Source: Polaromonas vacuolata
GTDB taxonomy: Bacteria; Pseudomonadota; Gammaproteobacteria; Burkholderiales; Burkholderiaceae_C
DNA: 64,000 bases
Direction: 5' to 3'
Assembly (NCBI RefSeq): GCF_012584515.1
Contig: NZ_CP051461.1
Location: 3,715,501 to 3,779,500, forward strand
The notes under the pieces were generated by a model. That model saw only the letters and a list, made by a program, of their open reading frames with translations. It did not search any database and had not been told where the DNA came from. Positions 26,900-36,766 of this stretch are shown here, piece by piece. How positions within the stretch are numbered: position 1 is the first letter of the stretch; every line of letters begins with the position of its first letter. The translations under genes were made by a program, and so were the position numbers.

Positions 26900-29800
26900 C
26901 TACTTGGCGACCGGGGTAATGCGTGGATCAGACCAACTACCGTCAATGAGAAACTGCTTGGTAGCTGCTTCTGTCAACGGGGTACGCAGAAAATATTGCG
27001 CTAAAAATGTTCCCAAACCTATGGCTGGATTGATCGCCGTTGCGATCAAAGAGGCGGTACCGGCATTAATTTCTGGCACCACCACCACCCGTATGTCTTG
27101 GGTTTCTTTGGCAATATCAGCGCTACCTTCCATCAACACGGCAGCGTTTACACCCTTCATCTGCAAGTTGTTAGTTGACGCCAGTCCTTGCTTGATGTTG
27201 ACGTCGCCGCGCACAAAATCAAACGCAAAGCCTTGGGAGAACACATCCCTGAAATCAAGCGTGAGACGGCGCGGCAGCGACTGCAGGCTAAGCACACCGA
27301 GTAACTTAGCTATGCCGGGCTCGGCCTTGAGAAACTGGCCGGATTCGACATTGATGTTGAACTGCCCATTCATACTGGGATAGTCCAAGCTTAGGGGCGA
27401 TCCCAGCCAAGCAATCTGGCCTTCCATCTTGCCTTTGCCACTGCGTATTAGGCCGGGCATGCCAAAGCGCTTAAGCAACTCACCCGAGTCAGCAATATCA
27501 AGCCGGAAATTCATCACCGTGCGCCGCGTGTCCGAGCCGTTTCGCGCCGCCACAGGACCGGCTTGGGCATTGACCGCCGCCCAGTTGCCCGAGGCCGTCA
27601 GCGTCGCTTCAGGCATGATTAAGTTGAGCTTATTGAGCCGCCATTCACGCGCACCCAAAGCCGACGACGGCTGATTACGGTTAACCGCTTCGATTTCGAC
27701 TCGACCCAAGCGTCTGCCTTTGAGTTCAAAATCATCGACAACAATGTCCAGCGAAGGAAGACTGGCGGGCTGCTGATCGAGAATATTTTCCACATCAGTA
27801 GCGCTGCTTTGTTCGAGCTTTAAACGCGACAAACGCGCATAAAGTCGACCTGCAGCCGTCGGCGCACTCGCGCCGGGTTGACGAAATTCAACATAGCCAT
27901 TGAGCTCGTCAGCGGCGATATTGGCGCGCCAGTTAAGACCTTCACGCGAACCACCCACCACCACATGGTTGAGTTGTCGCCCCTGCAGCACCAAGGCTTT
28001 GGCGCGTATCGCCATTTGCGTGGGCAGATAAGTCTGAGCCGCGTTCGCCGTGTTGATGGCATTGGCTGCTTGTGCAAAGTTGCTTGAATTCGCAGTATTT
28101 ACTCTATTTGCTGTAGTTGGAGTGCCATTAGTCGCCACCCCGACACCCACCACCGCACTTAAGGGCACACCAGCAGACGCTGACAATACCCTTTCCCACT
28201 TATCCATGTCCAGACTGACCAAGTTGATATTCGCACCAACGCCAGCGACCGGCTCCGGCACCGACTCACCAGACTCTAGACCTACGCCAATACCGCCGCG
28301 CAGCACGCGAGGGACATCGGTGCTGACGTCGCGTATAAAGGTGGCGGACACCAAAGTGCCCACGCTCAGACTAAGTCGGTCTTGTAGTTTTTGTCCTGGC
28401 GCTAGCGACTCGCGCAGCAAAGTGTTTTCAAAGCGTATTGGCAACAGCGTATCAGCGGTCTTATTCAAAGGCGCAGGCAAATTAAGCGCCATGCCTTGCA
28501 AATTGCTGGCCACCGAGACCTCGGCCAAACCGCGCCTAAAGCCCAGCGTCGCCGTATAGGCCGCCGTACCACTGGCGTTTTGCGCTAAGCGAGCCCCAAA
28601 CCCTAGCTCGCTGGCCTGCCGCAAGGCGTCCGAGCTAAGCGTGCCTTGAGCCCGGAACGCAATCACCGGCTCGGCCTCCACCGCATTCGGTGCGGCGCGC
28701 GGCGCCGGTCGGCTACCGCCCTCAAAACGCATCTCACCGCCCAGCACGCGAGCCTGTGCGGCAGGAATATTAAAGCCGCTCTCGGTGAACGTCAGCTGTC
28801 CTTTTAGTCGGCTGAACAGCGGCACGCTAGGCATTAGCTGCAACTCGCTGTTGGTCAACGTTAAGCTGCCCTGAACGCGGGATTTATCGATTGTTGCGAG
28901 CGGCAAACTCAGGCGCAGATCAAGCTCACCTGCGCCGCTGGCCGTCGCCTGATCAAGCACTCGGCGAGTCAAAGCGCTAAGCGGTGAACTGTTGACAAAG
29001 GCCAGCGCATCTTGCACCTGACCCTTGACGCCCAGATTGACCTCAACCGTCGCCGAATGCATCAAGTCAGGTATGCGTGCATTACCCTTGACCACGCGCA
29101 GAGACGAGGCGCCGGCTAGCTTGGCACTGGCGGCATTAATTTCTAGCGCGGCGCGATTAAACAGCAACTCGGCTTTGAAGTCGGCCAGCGGCGGCCAGAC
29201 GCCTAGCTTGCTGTCCGCATCGGTTTGTATTGACTTGGGCACATAGGCAAAAATGCCATTTTTGACCTTGGCAGAAATCCTAAATTCACCGCGCGAAGCA
29301 TCAACAAAAGGAACTAAATCTATCGGTCCAGAGACCTTGAACTTGACATCGCTGACATCGCCTTGGAGCACCGCATCGCGCACATAGCGGCGCACCAGTT
29401 CCGGCAGCACCAGCGGCAGATAACGGTGTACGCGCGCGCCAACGCCGCGGCTAAGACTGCCTTGCAAATCTAGATGCCCTAGGCTTTCATGCGCTGCAGC
29501 CGTCTCAGGCGAGCGCCAGCGGGCTTGGAACTGTCCTTCTGCGTCTGGAGCAGAAAACTTCACATTGCGCAGCTCAACATCGGCCTTACCGCCAACTAAG
29601 CGCCACTGCGCGTCCAGCGACAGTTGGTCAAACGGCACCCGCACATCCTCAAATACGCCAGGAAAATCCAGTGCACCGCCGGCAAGACTCACACTGAGCT
29701 TGCCACCGTCTTGGTTCACATCAAAGTCCAGATTGGCTCCCTCAATACCGGGTCGGCCGGGCAGGGGGTGAGGTGTAGCGCCGGTCGACAGCAAAGGATT

Positions 29801-31120
29801 GGCCTTGGCGGCAAGCACCAGCGCGCTGGCACTGCCCTTGACCGAAAAGCGTCGGGTGACGTCGGCATTACCTTGCCAGCTGACCTGCACTTTATCCACC
29901 AACCCCTTGGGGGCAAGGGAGTCGATTAGTGCGCGGTTCTTGCCACTTAAAGGCAGGCTCTTGGCGATCTGAGCCAGCGCAGCCAAATCTAGTCGGTCGC
30001 CGGTAAGGTCAATTTGCTGCGCGTCGCTGCCAGCACCGGTATACAAAAGCGATACATTGCCGCCTGGCCACTGCAAGCCGTCATAGGTTTTAAACGCCAG
30101 GTTTTCAGTGCTTAAAGTCACTCCAGCAACACGCTTTTTTCCTGTGAAGCGCCCGCTCACCGAGTCGAGTGTCAGCGGCAACAAGTCCTTACCCAGCTGC
30201 ACTTGAACATTGGTCAAAGCAGCGTCTACTGTGGCCGATACCAGCTGGCCCGCAGCCACATCGGCCCACAGGCGCAAGCCGCCTTGACCACTCTCCAAAT
30301 TCATACCCATGCCCATGCTACCTAGATCGGCATACTGTTTTAAAAGAGAAATATCAACCCGGCTGAGATCGGCGAAAACTTCACCCGACCAGTCGGCCCA
30401 GCGTGCCGCATTGCCAGAGAGCAAGGGTTGGTGAAACTGACCACGTAGACTAAAGCGCTCGCCCCACTCGGGCGGCGGGGTTGCATCTAAGCGCATTTGA
30501 TGATTGCGCCTGCCGTTGCGCAGCACGGCATCGACTTGCGTTAACGCCAGCGGCGGCATATGCCGTGTCTCGTCTATCCAGCGCAGCGTGCCGCCGCGGA
30601 TAGCGAATTCCGTTTGTGAAAAAAACCAGTCAGCTGCGCCACTTGGCTCGCCCTGGCCTTGGGCCAAATCTAAGCCGCCGACATAGATTTTCCCGTCAGC
30701 GGTGCGGCGTATGTCGAGCTCGGCTTGCTCTAACACTAACTGCTCAAAACCCAAACCCCAAAGCGACGTCGGCGTCAGCGAAGCGAGCACGCGTGGCAAG
30801 CGCAGCGCCTCACGTCCAGCGGCATCGAATAACAACACATCTGTGAGTTCAAACGAGGGAATTAAGCCGCCAGAACGCGCACTGATTGCGCCAATACTCA
30901 CCCGCATGCCCACGGCCTTGGTGGCGACTATTTCAAGCCTTGGGCGAAATTCTTCGATTCGCGGCACAATCAAACTGAGAATAATTGCCCAGCTAAGTGT
31001 AACTAAAAGTACCAACACTAACACCATCCAAAGAAACACTCGCGCGGTTTTAGCCAGCCAAGCAATACGCTTTGACGAGGCTTTATCGCGGGCTAGTTGA
31101 GGTGGGTTGCTTTGATCCAT
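26900..31120 (-). CDS. yhdP: YhdP-family AsmA-like envelope protein
   Basis: A very large (1406 aa) inner-membrane-anchored protein with one N-terminal span (FLWMVLVLVLLVTLSWAI) and a long periplasmic beta-rich body of the AsmA/DUF3971 type. In E. coli YhdP and relatives bridge the envelope and move phospholipids toward the outer membrane. ATG 31120 is chosen; a TTG at 31147 would add nine residues. An Asn/Ala/Thr-rich low-complexity stretch lies around residues 995-1030. The gene is divergent from glnE (72 bp between starts), a conserved arrangement in Burkholderiales. Confidence 0.9.
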   Translation of the reverse strand: MDQSNPPQLARDKASSKRIAWLAKTARVFLWMVLVLVLLVTLSWAIILSLIVPRIEEFRPRLEIVATKAVGMRVSIGAISARSGGLIPSFELTDVLLFDAAGREALRLPRVLASLTPTSLWGLGFEQLVLEQAELDIRRTADGKIYVGGLDLAQGQGEPSGAADWFFSQTEFAIRGGTLRWIDETRHMPPLALTQVDAVLRNGRRNHQMRLDATPPPEWGERFSLRGQFHQPLLSGNAARWADWSGEVFADLSRVDISLLKQYADLGSMGMGMNLESGQGGLRLWADVAAGQLVSATVDAALTNVQVQLGKDLLPLTLDSVSGRFTGKKRVAGVTLSTENLAFKTYDGLQWPGGNVSLLYTGAGSDAQQIDLTGDRLDLAALAQIAKSLPLSGKNRALIDSLAPKGLVDKVQVSWQGNADVTRRFSVKGSASALVLAAKANPLLSTGATPHPLPGRPGIEGANLDFDVNQDGGKLSVSLAGGALDFPGVFEDVRVPFDQLSLDAQWRLVGGKADVELRNVKFSAPDAEGQFQARWRSPETAAAHESLGHLDLQGSLSRGVGARVHRYLPLVLPELVRRYVRDAVLQGDVSDVKFKVSGPIDLVPFVDASRGEFRISAKVKNGIFAYVPKSIQTDADSKLGVWPPLADFKAELLFNRAALEINAASAKLAGASSLRVVKGNARIPDLMHSATVEVNLGVKGQVQDALAFVNSSPLSALTRRVLDQATASGAGELDLRLSLPLATIDKSRVQGSLTLTNSELQLMPSVPLFSRLKGQLTFTESGFNIPAAQARVLGGEMRFEGGSRPAPRAAPNAVEAEPVIAFRAQGTLSSDALRQASELGFGARLAQNASGTAAYTATLGFRRGLAEVSVASNLQGMALNLPAPLNKTADTLLPIRFENTLLRESLAPGQKLQDRLSLSVGTLVSATFIRDVSTDVPRVLRGGIGVGLESGESVPEPVAGVGANINLVSLDMDKWERVLSASAGVPLSAVVGVGVATNGTPTTANRVNTANSSNFAQAANAINTANAAQTYLPTQMAIRAKALVLQGRQLNHVVVGGSREGLNWRANIAADELNGYVEFRQPGASAPTAAGRLYARLSRLKLEQSSATDVENILDQQPASLPSLDIVVDDFELKGRRLGRVEIEAVNRNQPSSALGAREWRLNKLNLIMPEATLTASGNWAAVNAQAGPVAARNGSDTRRTVMNFRLDIADSGELLKRFGMPGLIRSGKGKMEGQIAWLGSPLSLDYPSMNGQFNINVESGQFLKAEPGIAKLLGVLSLQSLPRRLTLDFRDVFSQGFAFDFVRGDVNIKQGLASTNNLQMKGVNAAVLMEGSADIAKETQDIRVVVVPEINAGTASLIATAINPAIGLGTFLAQYFLRTPLTEAATKQFLIDGSWSDPRITPVAK

Positions 31121-31192
31121 TGGCAAACAGATTATGACCGTCAGCAAAGAACTTATTGCCCGCTACAAACATGAAGGTTTATTAATCAGTCG

Positions 31193-33958
31193 ATGCTCCA
31201 CACCACCGCCAACCATCCCGAGAATGCACCGGACTTGACCGCTTCTAACTACTCACGCTTTGCGCAGCGCATTCGTCGCCGCTATGCTGGCGAACTTGGC
31301 TATCTCCCGCCAGGCGCGCCCCAGCGAGTAAGCATGGACTCAACACTGTCTGCGCTGCGTGCCCAAGGATTAGAAGCCGGCGCGGCGCTGCGTGTGCTGC
31401 GGCAACTGGTGACTGAACGACTGCTGGTGCTCGATTGCGATGCTCAACCGGGTCAAATCACGGCGCTGAGGTTGGTAACCGATGCCATGACGGCGCTTGC
31501 CGAGCTGGCCTTGGATGTAGCGGTGCGCGAGTCTAGCGCCACACTTGACGCGATTCATGGCGCACCGCAAATAGCCGGCAGCAACGGCGAGCCAGACCAC
31601 AGAGCTCAGATCTGGATAGTTGGCATGGGAAAACTTGGCGCAAGAGAGCTCAATGTCTCTAGTGACATTGACCTGATTTATGTCTACGACCAAGACGGCG
31701 AAACCGCTGGTGATGCCCAAGGTCAAGGCAAGATCACCAACCACGAGTACTTCGCGCTTCAAGTAAAAGCTATTTACGCACTGATTGGCGAGACTACCGA
31801 ACACGGTTTTGTATTTCGCGTCGATTTAGCGCTGCGCCCGCATGGTGGCTCGGGGCCAGCCGCCATATCGCTCAGCGCGCTGGAAGACTATTTTCAGACT
31901 CAGGGCCGCGAATGGGAACGCTTTGCCTGGCTCAAAAGTCGGGTTGTCGCGCCGCAAGAATGTCTAGACAACAACTCTGCACAAGCCATGCGCAGCTCAG
32001 TGCTGCCGTTTGTTTTCAGACGTTATCTGGACTACAACGTGTTTGACGCACTGCGCACGCTGCACCGGCAAATCCGCGAGCACGCAGCCAAGCGCAGCGC
32101 CGGTCATCCAGAGCGCGCCAATGATGTGAAGATCTCGCGCGGCGGGATTCGTGAGATAGAGTTCACCGTGCAACTACTCCAAGTCGTGCGCGGCGGCCAG
32201 TTTCCAGAACTCAGAACCCGCTCGACCATAGACGCGCTAAGCCGGCTTGCCCATGCCGGTTTAATGCCGCAAGAAAGCGCTGACGCACTAGCCGAGGCCT
32301 ACACGTTTTTGCGCCGCGTCGAGCACCGAATTCAATACCTAGACGATCAGCAAACCCACGCTTTACCGACTCGCGATGAAGACTTGGCCTGGATTGCCCA
32401 GACACTGAACTACCCCAACTGCGCCAACTTTTTAAGCGATCTGGACACCCACCGCGAATTCGTAGCGGAAGAATTCGACAAGTTGCTAGGCGGCAAACCT
32501 GTCTGCAAAAGTTGTACAAAAAATAGTTGCGTGCAACTTCCTTTACTGGACGAGTTACTAGGTAAACCGCCAGAAAAATGGCCAGAACAGTTTCGTAAAC
32601 GGCTCTCAGAGTGGCGGCAAAACAGCAAGGTACTCTCGCTGCGTGACGACTCACGTGCACGCTTAGCGCAACTGATTTTGCGCACCGCTGACTGGTTGAA
32701 TGAAGAAAAAGTCAGCGAACTCGCGGCCATACGCTTGTTGGATTGGATGGAGTCACTGCTGCGCCGCGAAAGCTATCTGGCCCTGCTGTTAGAGCGTCCA
32801 GCGGTGCACGAGCGCATGCTACGCATGCTGGGCGCCGCGCGTTGGCCGGCGAGCTACTTGTTGCTACACCCCGGAGTCATCGATGAGCTGGCCGATAACG
32901 AAATGCTGCATCAGCGCTTTGACGGCGTCGCTTTTTGCGCCGCGCTAGAGCAGCGCATGGCGGCCCTCAAGCGCACTAACGAGGATGACGAGGAAACCAG
33001 CTTAAACCTACTGCGCCGTGCCCACCATGCCGAGGTGTTTTGCACACTGGCACGCGACATCGAAGGCATACTCACCGTCGAACAAGTCGCCGACGACCTG
33101 AGCGCGCTTGCCAACGCCGTATTAGCCACTAGCGCACACTGGTGCTGGCAGCGTCTAAAAGTCCGACACCGCGACGATCCGGCCCTGGCCATCATCGCCT
33201 ACGGCAAGCTGGGCGGGCGCGAGTTAGGCTACGGTGGTGACCTAGACTTGGTGTTTGTTTACGAAGACGATCACGAGCAAGCTAGCGAAATTTATGCCGC
33301 CTTTGTCAGAAAGCTGATTAACTGGCTAAGTGTAAAAACCGGCGAAGGCGACCTGTTCGAGATAGACACCGAACTCAGACCCAATGGCCACTCCGGCCTA
33401 CTGGTGACTAGCTTTGACGCCTTCACCCGCTACCAATTGCAACGTGGCAACAACACCGCCTGGACCTGGGAACACCAAGCCATGACGCGGGCCCACTGCG
33501 TGCTAGGCGACGAACGGCTGCGTGAACGTTTCGAGCAAATACGCCTAAACGTCATCAGCGCCAAGCGCGACCGCGAACTGCTGCTCAAAGAAATTGAAAA
33601 CATGCGCACAAAAGTGCATGCGGCCCATCCCGTACGGGGCGGAAAATTTGACGTCAAACACAGCCAAGGCGGTATGCTTGACGCCGAATTTGCGGTGCAG
33701 TTTCTGGTTTTGACCGAGTCAGGCCAGCACAGCGAGTTGGCCCAAAACATGGGCAATATCACGCTGATGATGCGCGCCGAAGCCGCTGGTTTACTTCCAG
33801 TCGGTGTCGGTCAGCGCGCAGCCGACGCTTACCGCCAGCTGCGCCGAGTCCAGCACCGGGCACGACTGAACGAAGAAGCCACCCAAGTCATGCCGCCTGC
33901 GCTCGCCTCAGAGCGACTCGCCATCACCGCACTTTGGGACGCCGTATTTAAAGGTTAA
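31193..33958 (+). CDS. glnE: Glutamine synthetase adenylyltransferase/adenylyl-removing enzyme
   Basis: A 921-aa bifunctional enzyme that adenylylates glutamine synthetase when nitrogen is plentiful and removes the AMP when it is scarce. Two nucleotidyltransferase domains are clear: the N-terminal removase (GMGKLGARELNVSSDIDLIY) and the C-terminal transferase (GKLGGRELGYGGDLDLVFVY), each followed by a helical domain. An unusual cysteine cluster CKSCTKNSC lies at about residues 437-445 in the linker between halves. It starts 72 bp from yhdP on the opposite strand. Confidence 0.97.
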   Translation: MLHTTANHPENAPDLTASNYSRFAQRIRRRYAGELGYLPPGAPQRVSMDSTLSALRAQGLEAGAALRVLRQLVTERLLVLDCDAQPGQITALRLVTDAMTALAELALDVAVRESSATLDAIHGAPQIAGSNGEPDHRAQIWIVGMGKLGARELNVSSDIDLIYVYDQDGETAGDAQGQGKITNHEYFALQVKAIYALIGETTEHGFVFRVDLALRPHGGSGPAAISLSALEDYFQTQGREWERFAWLKSRVVAPQECLDNNSAQAMRSSVLPFVFRRYLDYNVFDALRTLHRQIREHAAKRSAGHPERANDVKISRGGIREIEFTVQLLQVVRGGQFPELRTRSTIDALSRLAHAGLMPQESADALAEAYTFLRRVEHRIQYLDDQQTHALPTRDEDLAWIAQTLNYPNCANFLSDLDTHREFVAEEFDKLLGGKPVCKSCTKNSCVQLPLLDELLGKPPEKWPEQFRKRLSEWRQNSKVLSLRDDSRARLAQLILRTADWLNEEKVSELAAIRLLDWMESLLRRESYLALLLERPAVHERMLRMLGAARWPASYLLLHPGVIDELADNEMLHQRFDGVAFCAALEQRMAALKRTNEDDEETSLNLLRRAHHAEVFCTLARDIEGILTVEQVADDLSALANAVLATSAHWCWQRLKVRHRDDPALAIIAYGKLGGRELGYGGDLDLVFVYEDDHEQASEIYAAFVRKLINWLSVKTGEGDLFEIDTELRPNGHSGLLVTSFDAFTRYQLQRGNNTAWTWEHQAMTRAHCVLGDERLRERFEQIRLNVISAKRDRELLLKEIENMRTKVHAAHPVRGGKFDVKHSQGGMLDAEFAVQFLVLTESGQHSELAQNMGNITLMMRAEAAGLLPVGVGQRAADAYRQLRRVQHRARLNEEATQVMPPALASERLAITALWDAVFKG

Positions 33959-34005
33959 TTAACATTAATTGCTAGCCGCCTCGGGTGCATGATTTAATAC
34001 CGCGC

Positions 34006-35532
34006 ATGACGGCATATGTACACACCGGGCGCGGAATCACGCTGGCACTTGCTATGGCCTTGGCCCTAGCAGGCTGCGCCGTCAATCGCCCACCGGCCAG
34101 CCCCAGCATTCTTAGCTCTACCCCACCCGAATGGTATGCCGCTAAGGTCAAACCAGACGCTAGCGCGACCGCTGATGCAGTCAACAAGACACCCGCTAGC
34201 AGTGACCTGCCAAACGATATCCGTCTGAGCCAGTTGACTAACTGGTGGCAACTACAAAACGATGCACTGCTGCTCGACTTGATTCAAGCCGCTCAAAATG
34301 CCAGCCCCAGTTTGCTGACTGCACTGGCCAACATTACCCAAGCGCGCGCCAACACCAGCATCGCCCAAGCCGCCTTGCTGCCAACACTGGACGCCTCGGT
34401 CAGCACTAGCCGCAGCTTGGCTGGACCGATCAATCGCGCCGCCGCCGCGCCGGCCAGTCTGCAGCAGCTTGGCCTACAGACTAGTTGGGAAATTGACGTC
34501 TTCGGCAGAGCCAGCGCCAACCGCGATGCGGCTTCTGAGCGCCTGCTAGGCGCCGGTGCGCGGTGGCATGCGGCGCGTGTCTCGGTAGCTGCAGAAGCGG
34601 CCAGTCAGTATTACCAATTGCGCAGCTGTGAAAGCCAGCTACGCATTGCCCAAGCCGATACCCGCTCGCGTGAGCAAACCTCGGCACTCGCCGGACTGGC
34701 CGCAAAAGCTGGTTTTGAATCCCCTGCTAACGCCGCACTGGCACGCGCTGGCGCGGCCGAAAGCCGTGCGCGCAGCACCTTGCAACGCGGCCAATGTGAG
34801 CAAGGCATTAAGGCCTTGGTAGCGCTCACAGCAATGCCCGAGCCAGAACTAAGAGAAAAACTCGCCCAAGCCCCACTGCCACCGCCGCAACAGGCCTTGC
34901 TCGCGCCCGACAGCCTACCGGCTCAAGTGATTAGTCAGCGACCCGATGTTTTTAATGCCGCACGTGAAGTCGCCGCCAGCAGCTTTGAAGTGGCCAATGC
35001 ACGCGCCGAGCGCTACCCGCAGCTGAGTCTGTCCGGCAGTATTTCTAGAAATAAGACCTTTACCCGTAATCAAGGCTTAGATTTCAGTACTTGGTCAGTC
35101 GGCCCGTTATCCCTGAACGTGCCGCTGTTTGACGGCGGCGCCAACCAAGCGCATATCGCCTCAGCCAGAGCGCGATACGAAGATGCCGCCAGTCTTTACC
35201 GCGGCACGGTGCGTCAAGCGGTGCAAGAAGTAGAGCAAGCGCTGGTGATGCTGCAAAGCAGCGCCGACCGCAACGATGATGCGGCGCTAGCAGCATTGGG
35301 CTTTGAGACCTTTTTTGACGCTACTGAGGCGCGCCAGCGTGCTGGACTGGCCAGCTTGGTCGATTTAGAAGACGCTAGGCGCAGCCTGCTAAACGCGCAA
35401 GCCGCAGTCGCCAGTTTGGCACTGGAGCGGCGCAAAGCCTGGATTGCGCTCTACCGCGCACTGGGCGGCGGCTGGTCTAGTGCCTCGGCCATGCCAGCGG
35501 CTATGACATTTCAAGACCTCGTCTCGCCTTGA
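34006..35532 (+). CDS. RND efflux outer-membrane factor (NodT/OprM-type lipoprotein)
   Basis: A 508-aa TolC-like outer-membrane channel with a lipobox signal (LAMALALAGCAVN) and the duplicated OEP helical domains; the NodT-type segment LGLQTSWEIDVFGR is present. It supplies the exit duct for the efflux pump encoded by the next two genes. ATG 34006 is chosen; a TAATAC -10-like hexamer immediately before it hints at a short leader. An in-frame GTG at 33985 is an alternative. It is first in the operon, whereas in many RND operons the outer-membrane gene is last. Confidence 0.93.
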   Translation: MTAYVHTGRGITLALAMALALAGCAVNRPPASPSILSSTPPEWYAAKVKPDASATADAVNKTPASSDLPNDIRLSQLTNWWQLQNDALLLDLIQAAQNASPSLLTALANITQARANTSIAQAALLPTLDASVSTSRSLAGPINRAAAAPASLQQLGLQTSWEIDVFGRASANRDAASERLLGAGARWHAARVSVAAEAASQYYQLRSCESQLRIAQADTRSREQTSALAGLAAKAGFESPANAALARAGAAESRARSTLQRGQCEQGIKALVALTAMPEPELREKLAQAPLPPPQQALLAPDSLPAQVISQRPDVFNAAREVAASSFEVANARAERYPQLSLSGSISRNKTFTRNQGLDFSTWSVGPLSLNVPLFDGGANQAHIASARARYEDAASLYRGTVRQAVQEVEQALVMLQSSADRNDDAALAALGFETFFDATEARQRAGLASLVDLEDARRSLLNAQAAVASLALERRKAWIALYRALGGGWSSASAMPAAMTFQDLVSP

Positions 35533-35584
35533 GCGGCCGACACCCGAAAAGCAACTGATAAGCACCTGACAAATAACTGGCACC

Positions 35585-36766
35585 ATGAAGAAACCCCAAC
35601 GATCAACCGCCATTTTTTTGCTGATTCTCAGCGCTTTGCTGCTGGTCGCCATGGCAACATTTTTCTATCTCAAAACCCAGCGTCAATCCGCCAAGACCAG
35701 CCCGACCAAACCAGCACTGACGGTTAGTACAGCCGCGCTAGAGCAAAGCCTGTTGCCGCAGCGGCTCAGTGCCAACGGCGCTATTTGGCCTTGGCAGGAG
35801 GCAGTTATCGGCAGCGAAGCCGGCGGCCTGCGCCTGACCGAAGTGCGCGTCAATGTCGGTGACCAAGTCCGCAAAGGCCAAATATTGGCGACGTTTGCGA
35901 TTGAATCTGTGCAAGCCGAAGTCGCGCAAGCCCAAGCCAGTCTGGCTGAAGCCCAAGCCAATGCGCTAGACGCCGCTGGCAATGCCGAGAAAGCCCGCAG
36001 CCTGCAGCGCAGCGGTGCGCTGAGCGAGCAGCAAATCAACCAATTCCAAACCGCTGAAAAAACCGCCAGCGCGCGCATGCTTTCAGCCCGCGCCATGCTG
36101 GAAGTGCAGCAAGTCAAACTCAAGCAAACTAGGCTACTAGCGCCTGACGACGGCGTGATCTCGGCGCGCAATGCCACCTTGGGTGCGGTAGTAGGCGCTG
36201 GCAGCGAGCTGTTTCGCATGATTCGGGGCGGCCGTCTTGAGTGGCGGGCAGAGGTCACGTCTAGCGAGCTAAGCCGGATCAAGACCGGTATGAGCGTTAA
36301 TTTACTGGCCGCTAACGGCCTGCCAATAAAGGGCAAAGTGCGCATGATTGCGCCTACCGTAGACCCTCAAACCCGCCTGGCCTTGGTGTATGTGGATTTG
36401 CCGCTTCAAGCTGGCGCACCGAACGATCCAGCCGCGATTCGGGCCGGCATGTTTGCCAGCGGCGAGTTTGAAATGGGAAAAACCATGGGTTTGACCGCAG
36501 CCCAGCAATCAGTGTTGGTGCGGGACGGCTTTAGCTATGTTTACACCTTGGGTGAGGATGGTCATGCGCGCCAACTCAAGGTGCAAACCGGACGCCGTTT
36601 TGGCGAGCGCATAGAAATTCGTGAAGGTCTGGCGCCAGGTGCGGTACTGGTCACTAGCGGGGCTGGTTTTCTCAACGACGGTGACTTGGTGCGGGTTGTC
36701 AATCCGCCCATGCCGCCAACCGCATCGACTGCCGCCAATCCAGTGCCGACCAAGCCGCAGCCATGA
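35585..36766 (+). CDS. RND efflux periplasmic adaptor
   Basis: A 393-aa membrane fusion protein with an N-terminal signal anchor (FLLILSALLLVAMATFFYL), a biotinyl-lipoyl half (GSEAGGLRLTEVRVNVGDQVRKG), an alpha-helical hairpin (about residues 100-160, Ala/Gln/Glu-rich) and the beta-barrel plus C-terminal membrane-proximal domain. It links the inner-membrane pump to the outer-membrane duct. Its stop overlaps the pump's ATG (ATGA), so the two are translationally coupled. Confidence 0.95.
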   Translation: MKKPQRSTAIFLLILSALLLVAMATFFYLKTQRQSAKTSPTKPALTVSTAALEQSLLPQRLSANGAIWPWQEAVIGSEAGGLRLTEVRVNVGDQVRKGQILATFAIESVQAEVAQAQASLAEAQANALDAAGNAEKARSLQRSGALSEQQINQFQTAEKTASARMLSARAMLEVQQVKLKQTRLLAPDDGVISARNATLGAVVGAGSELFRMIRGGRLEWRAEVTSSELSRIKTGMSVNLLAANGLPIKGKVRMIAPTVDPQTRLALVYVDLPLQAGAPNDPAAIRAGMFASGEFEMGKTMGLTAAQQSVLVRDGFSYVYTLGEDGHARQLKVQTGRRFGERIEIREGLAPGAVLVTSGAGFLNDGDLVRVVNPPMPPTASTAANPVPTKPQP

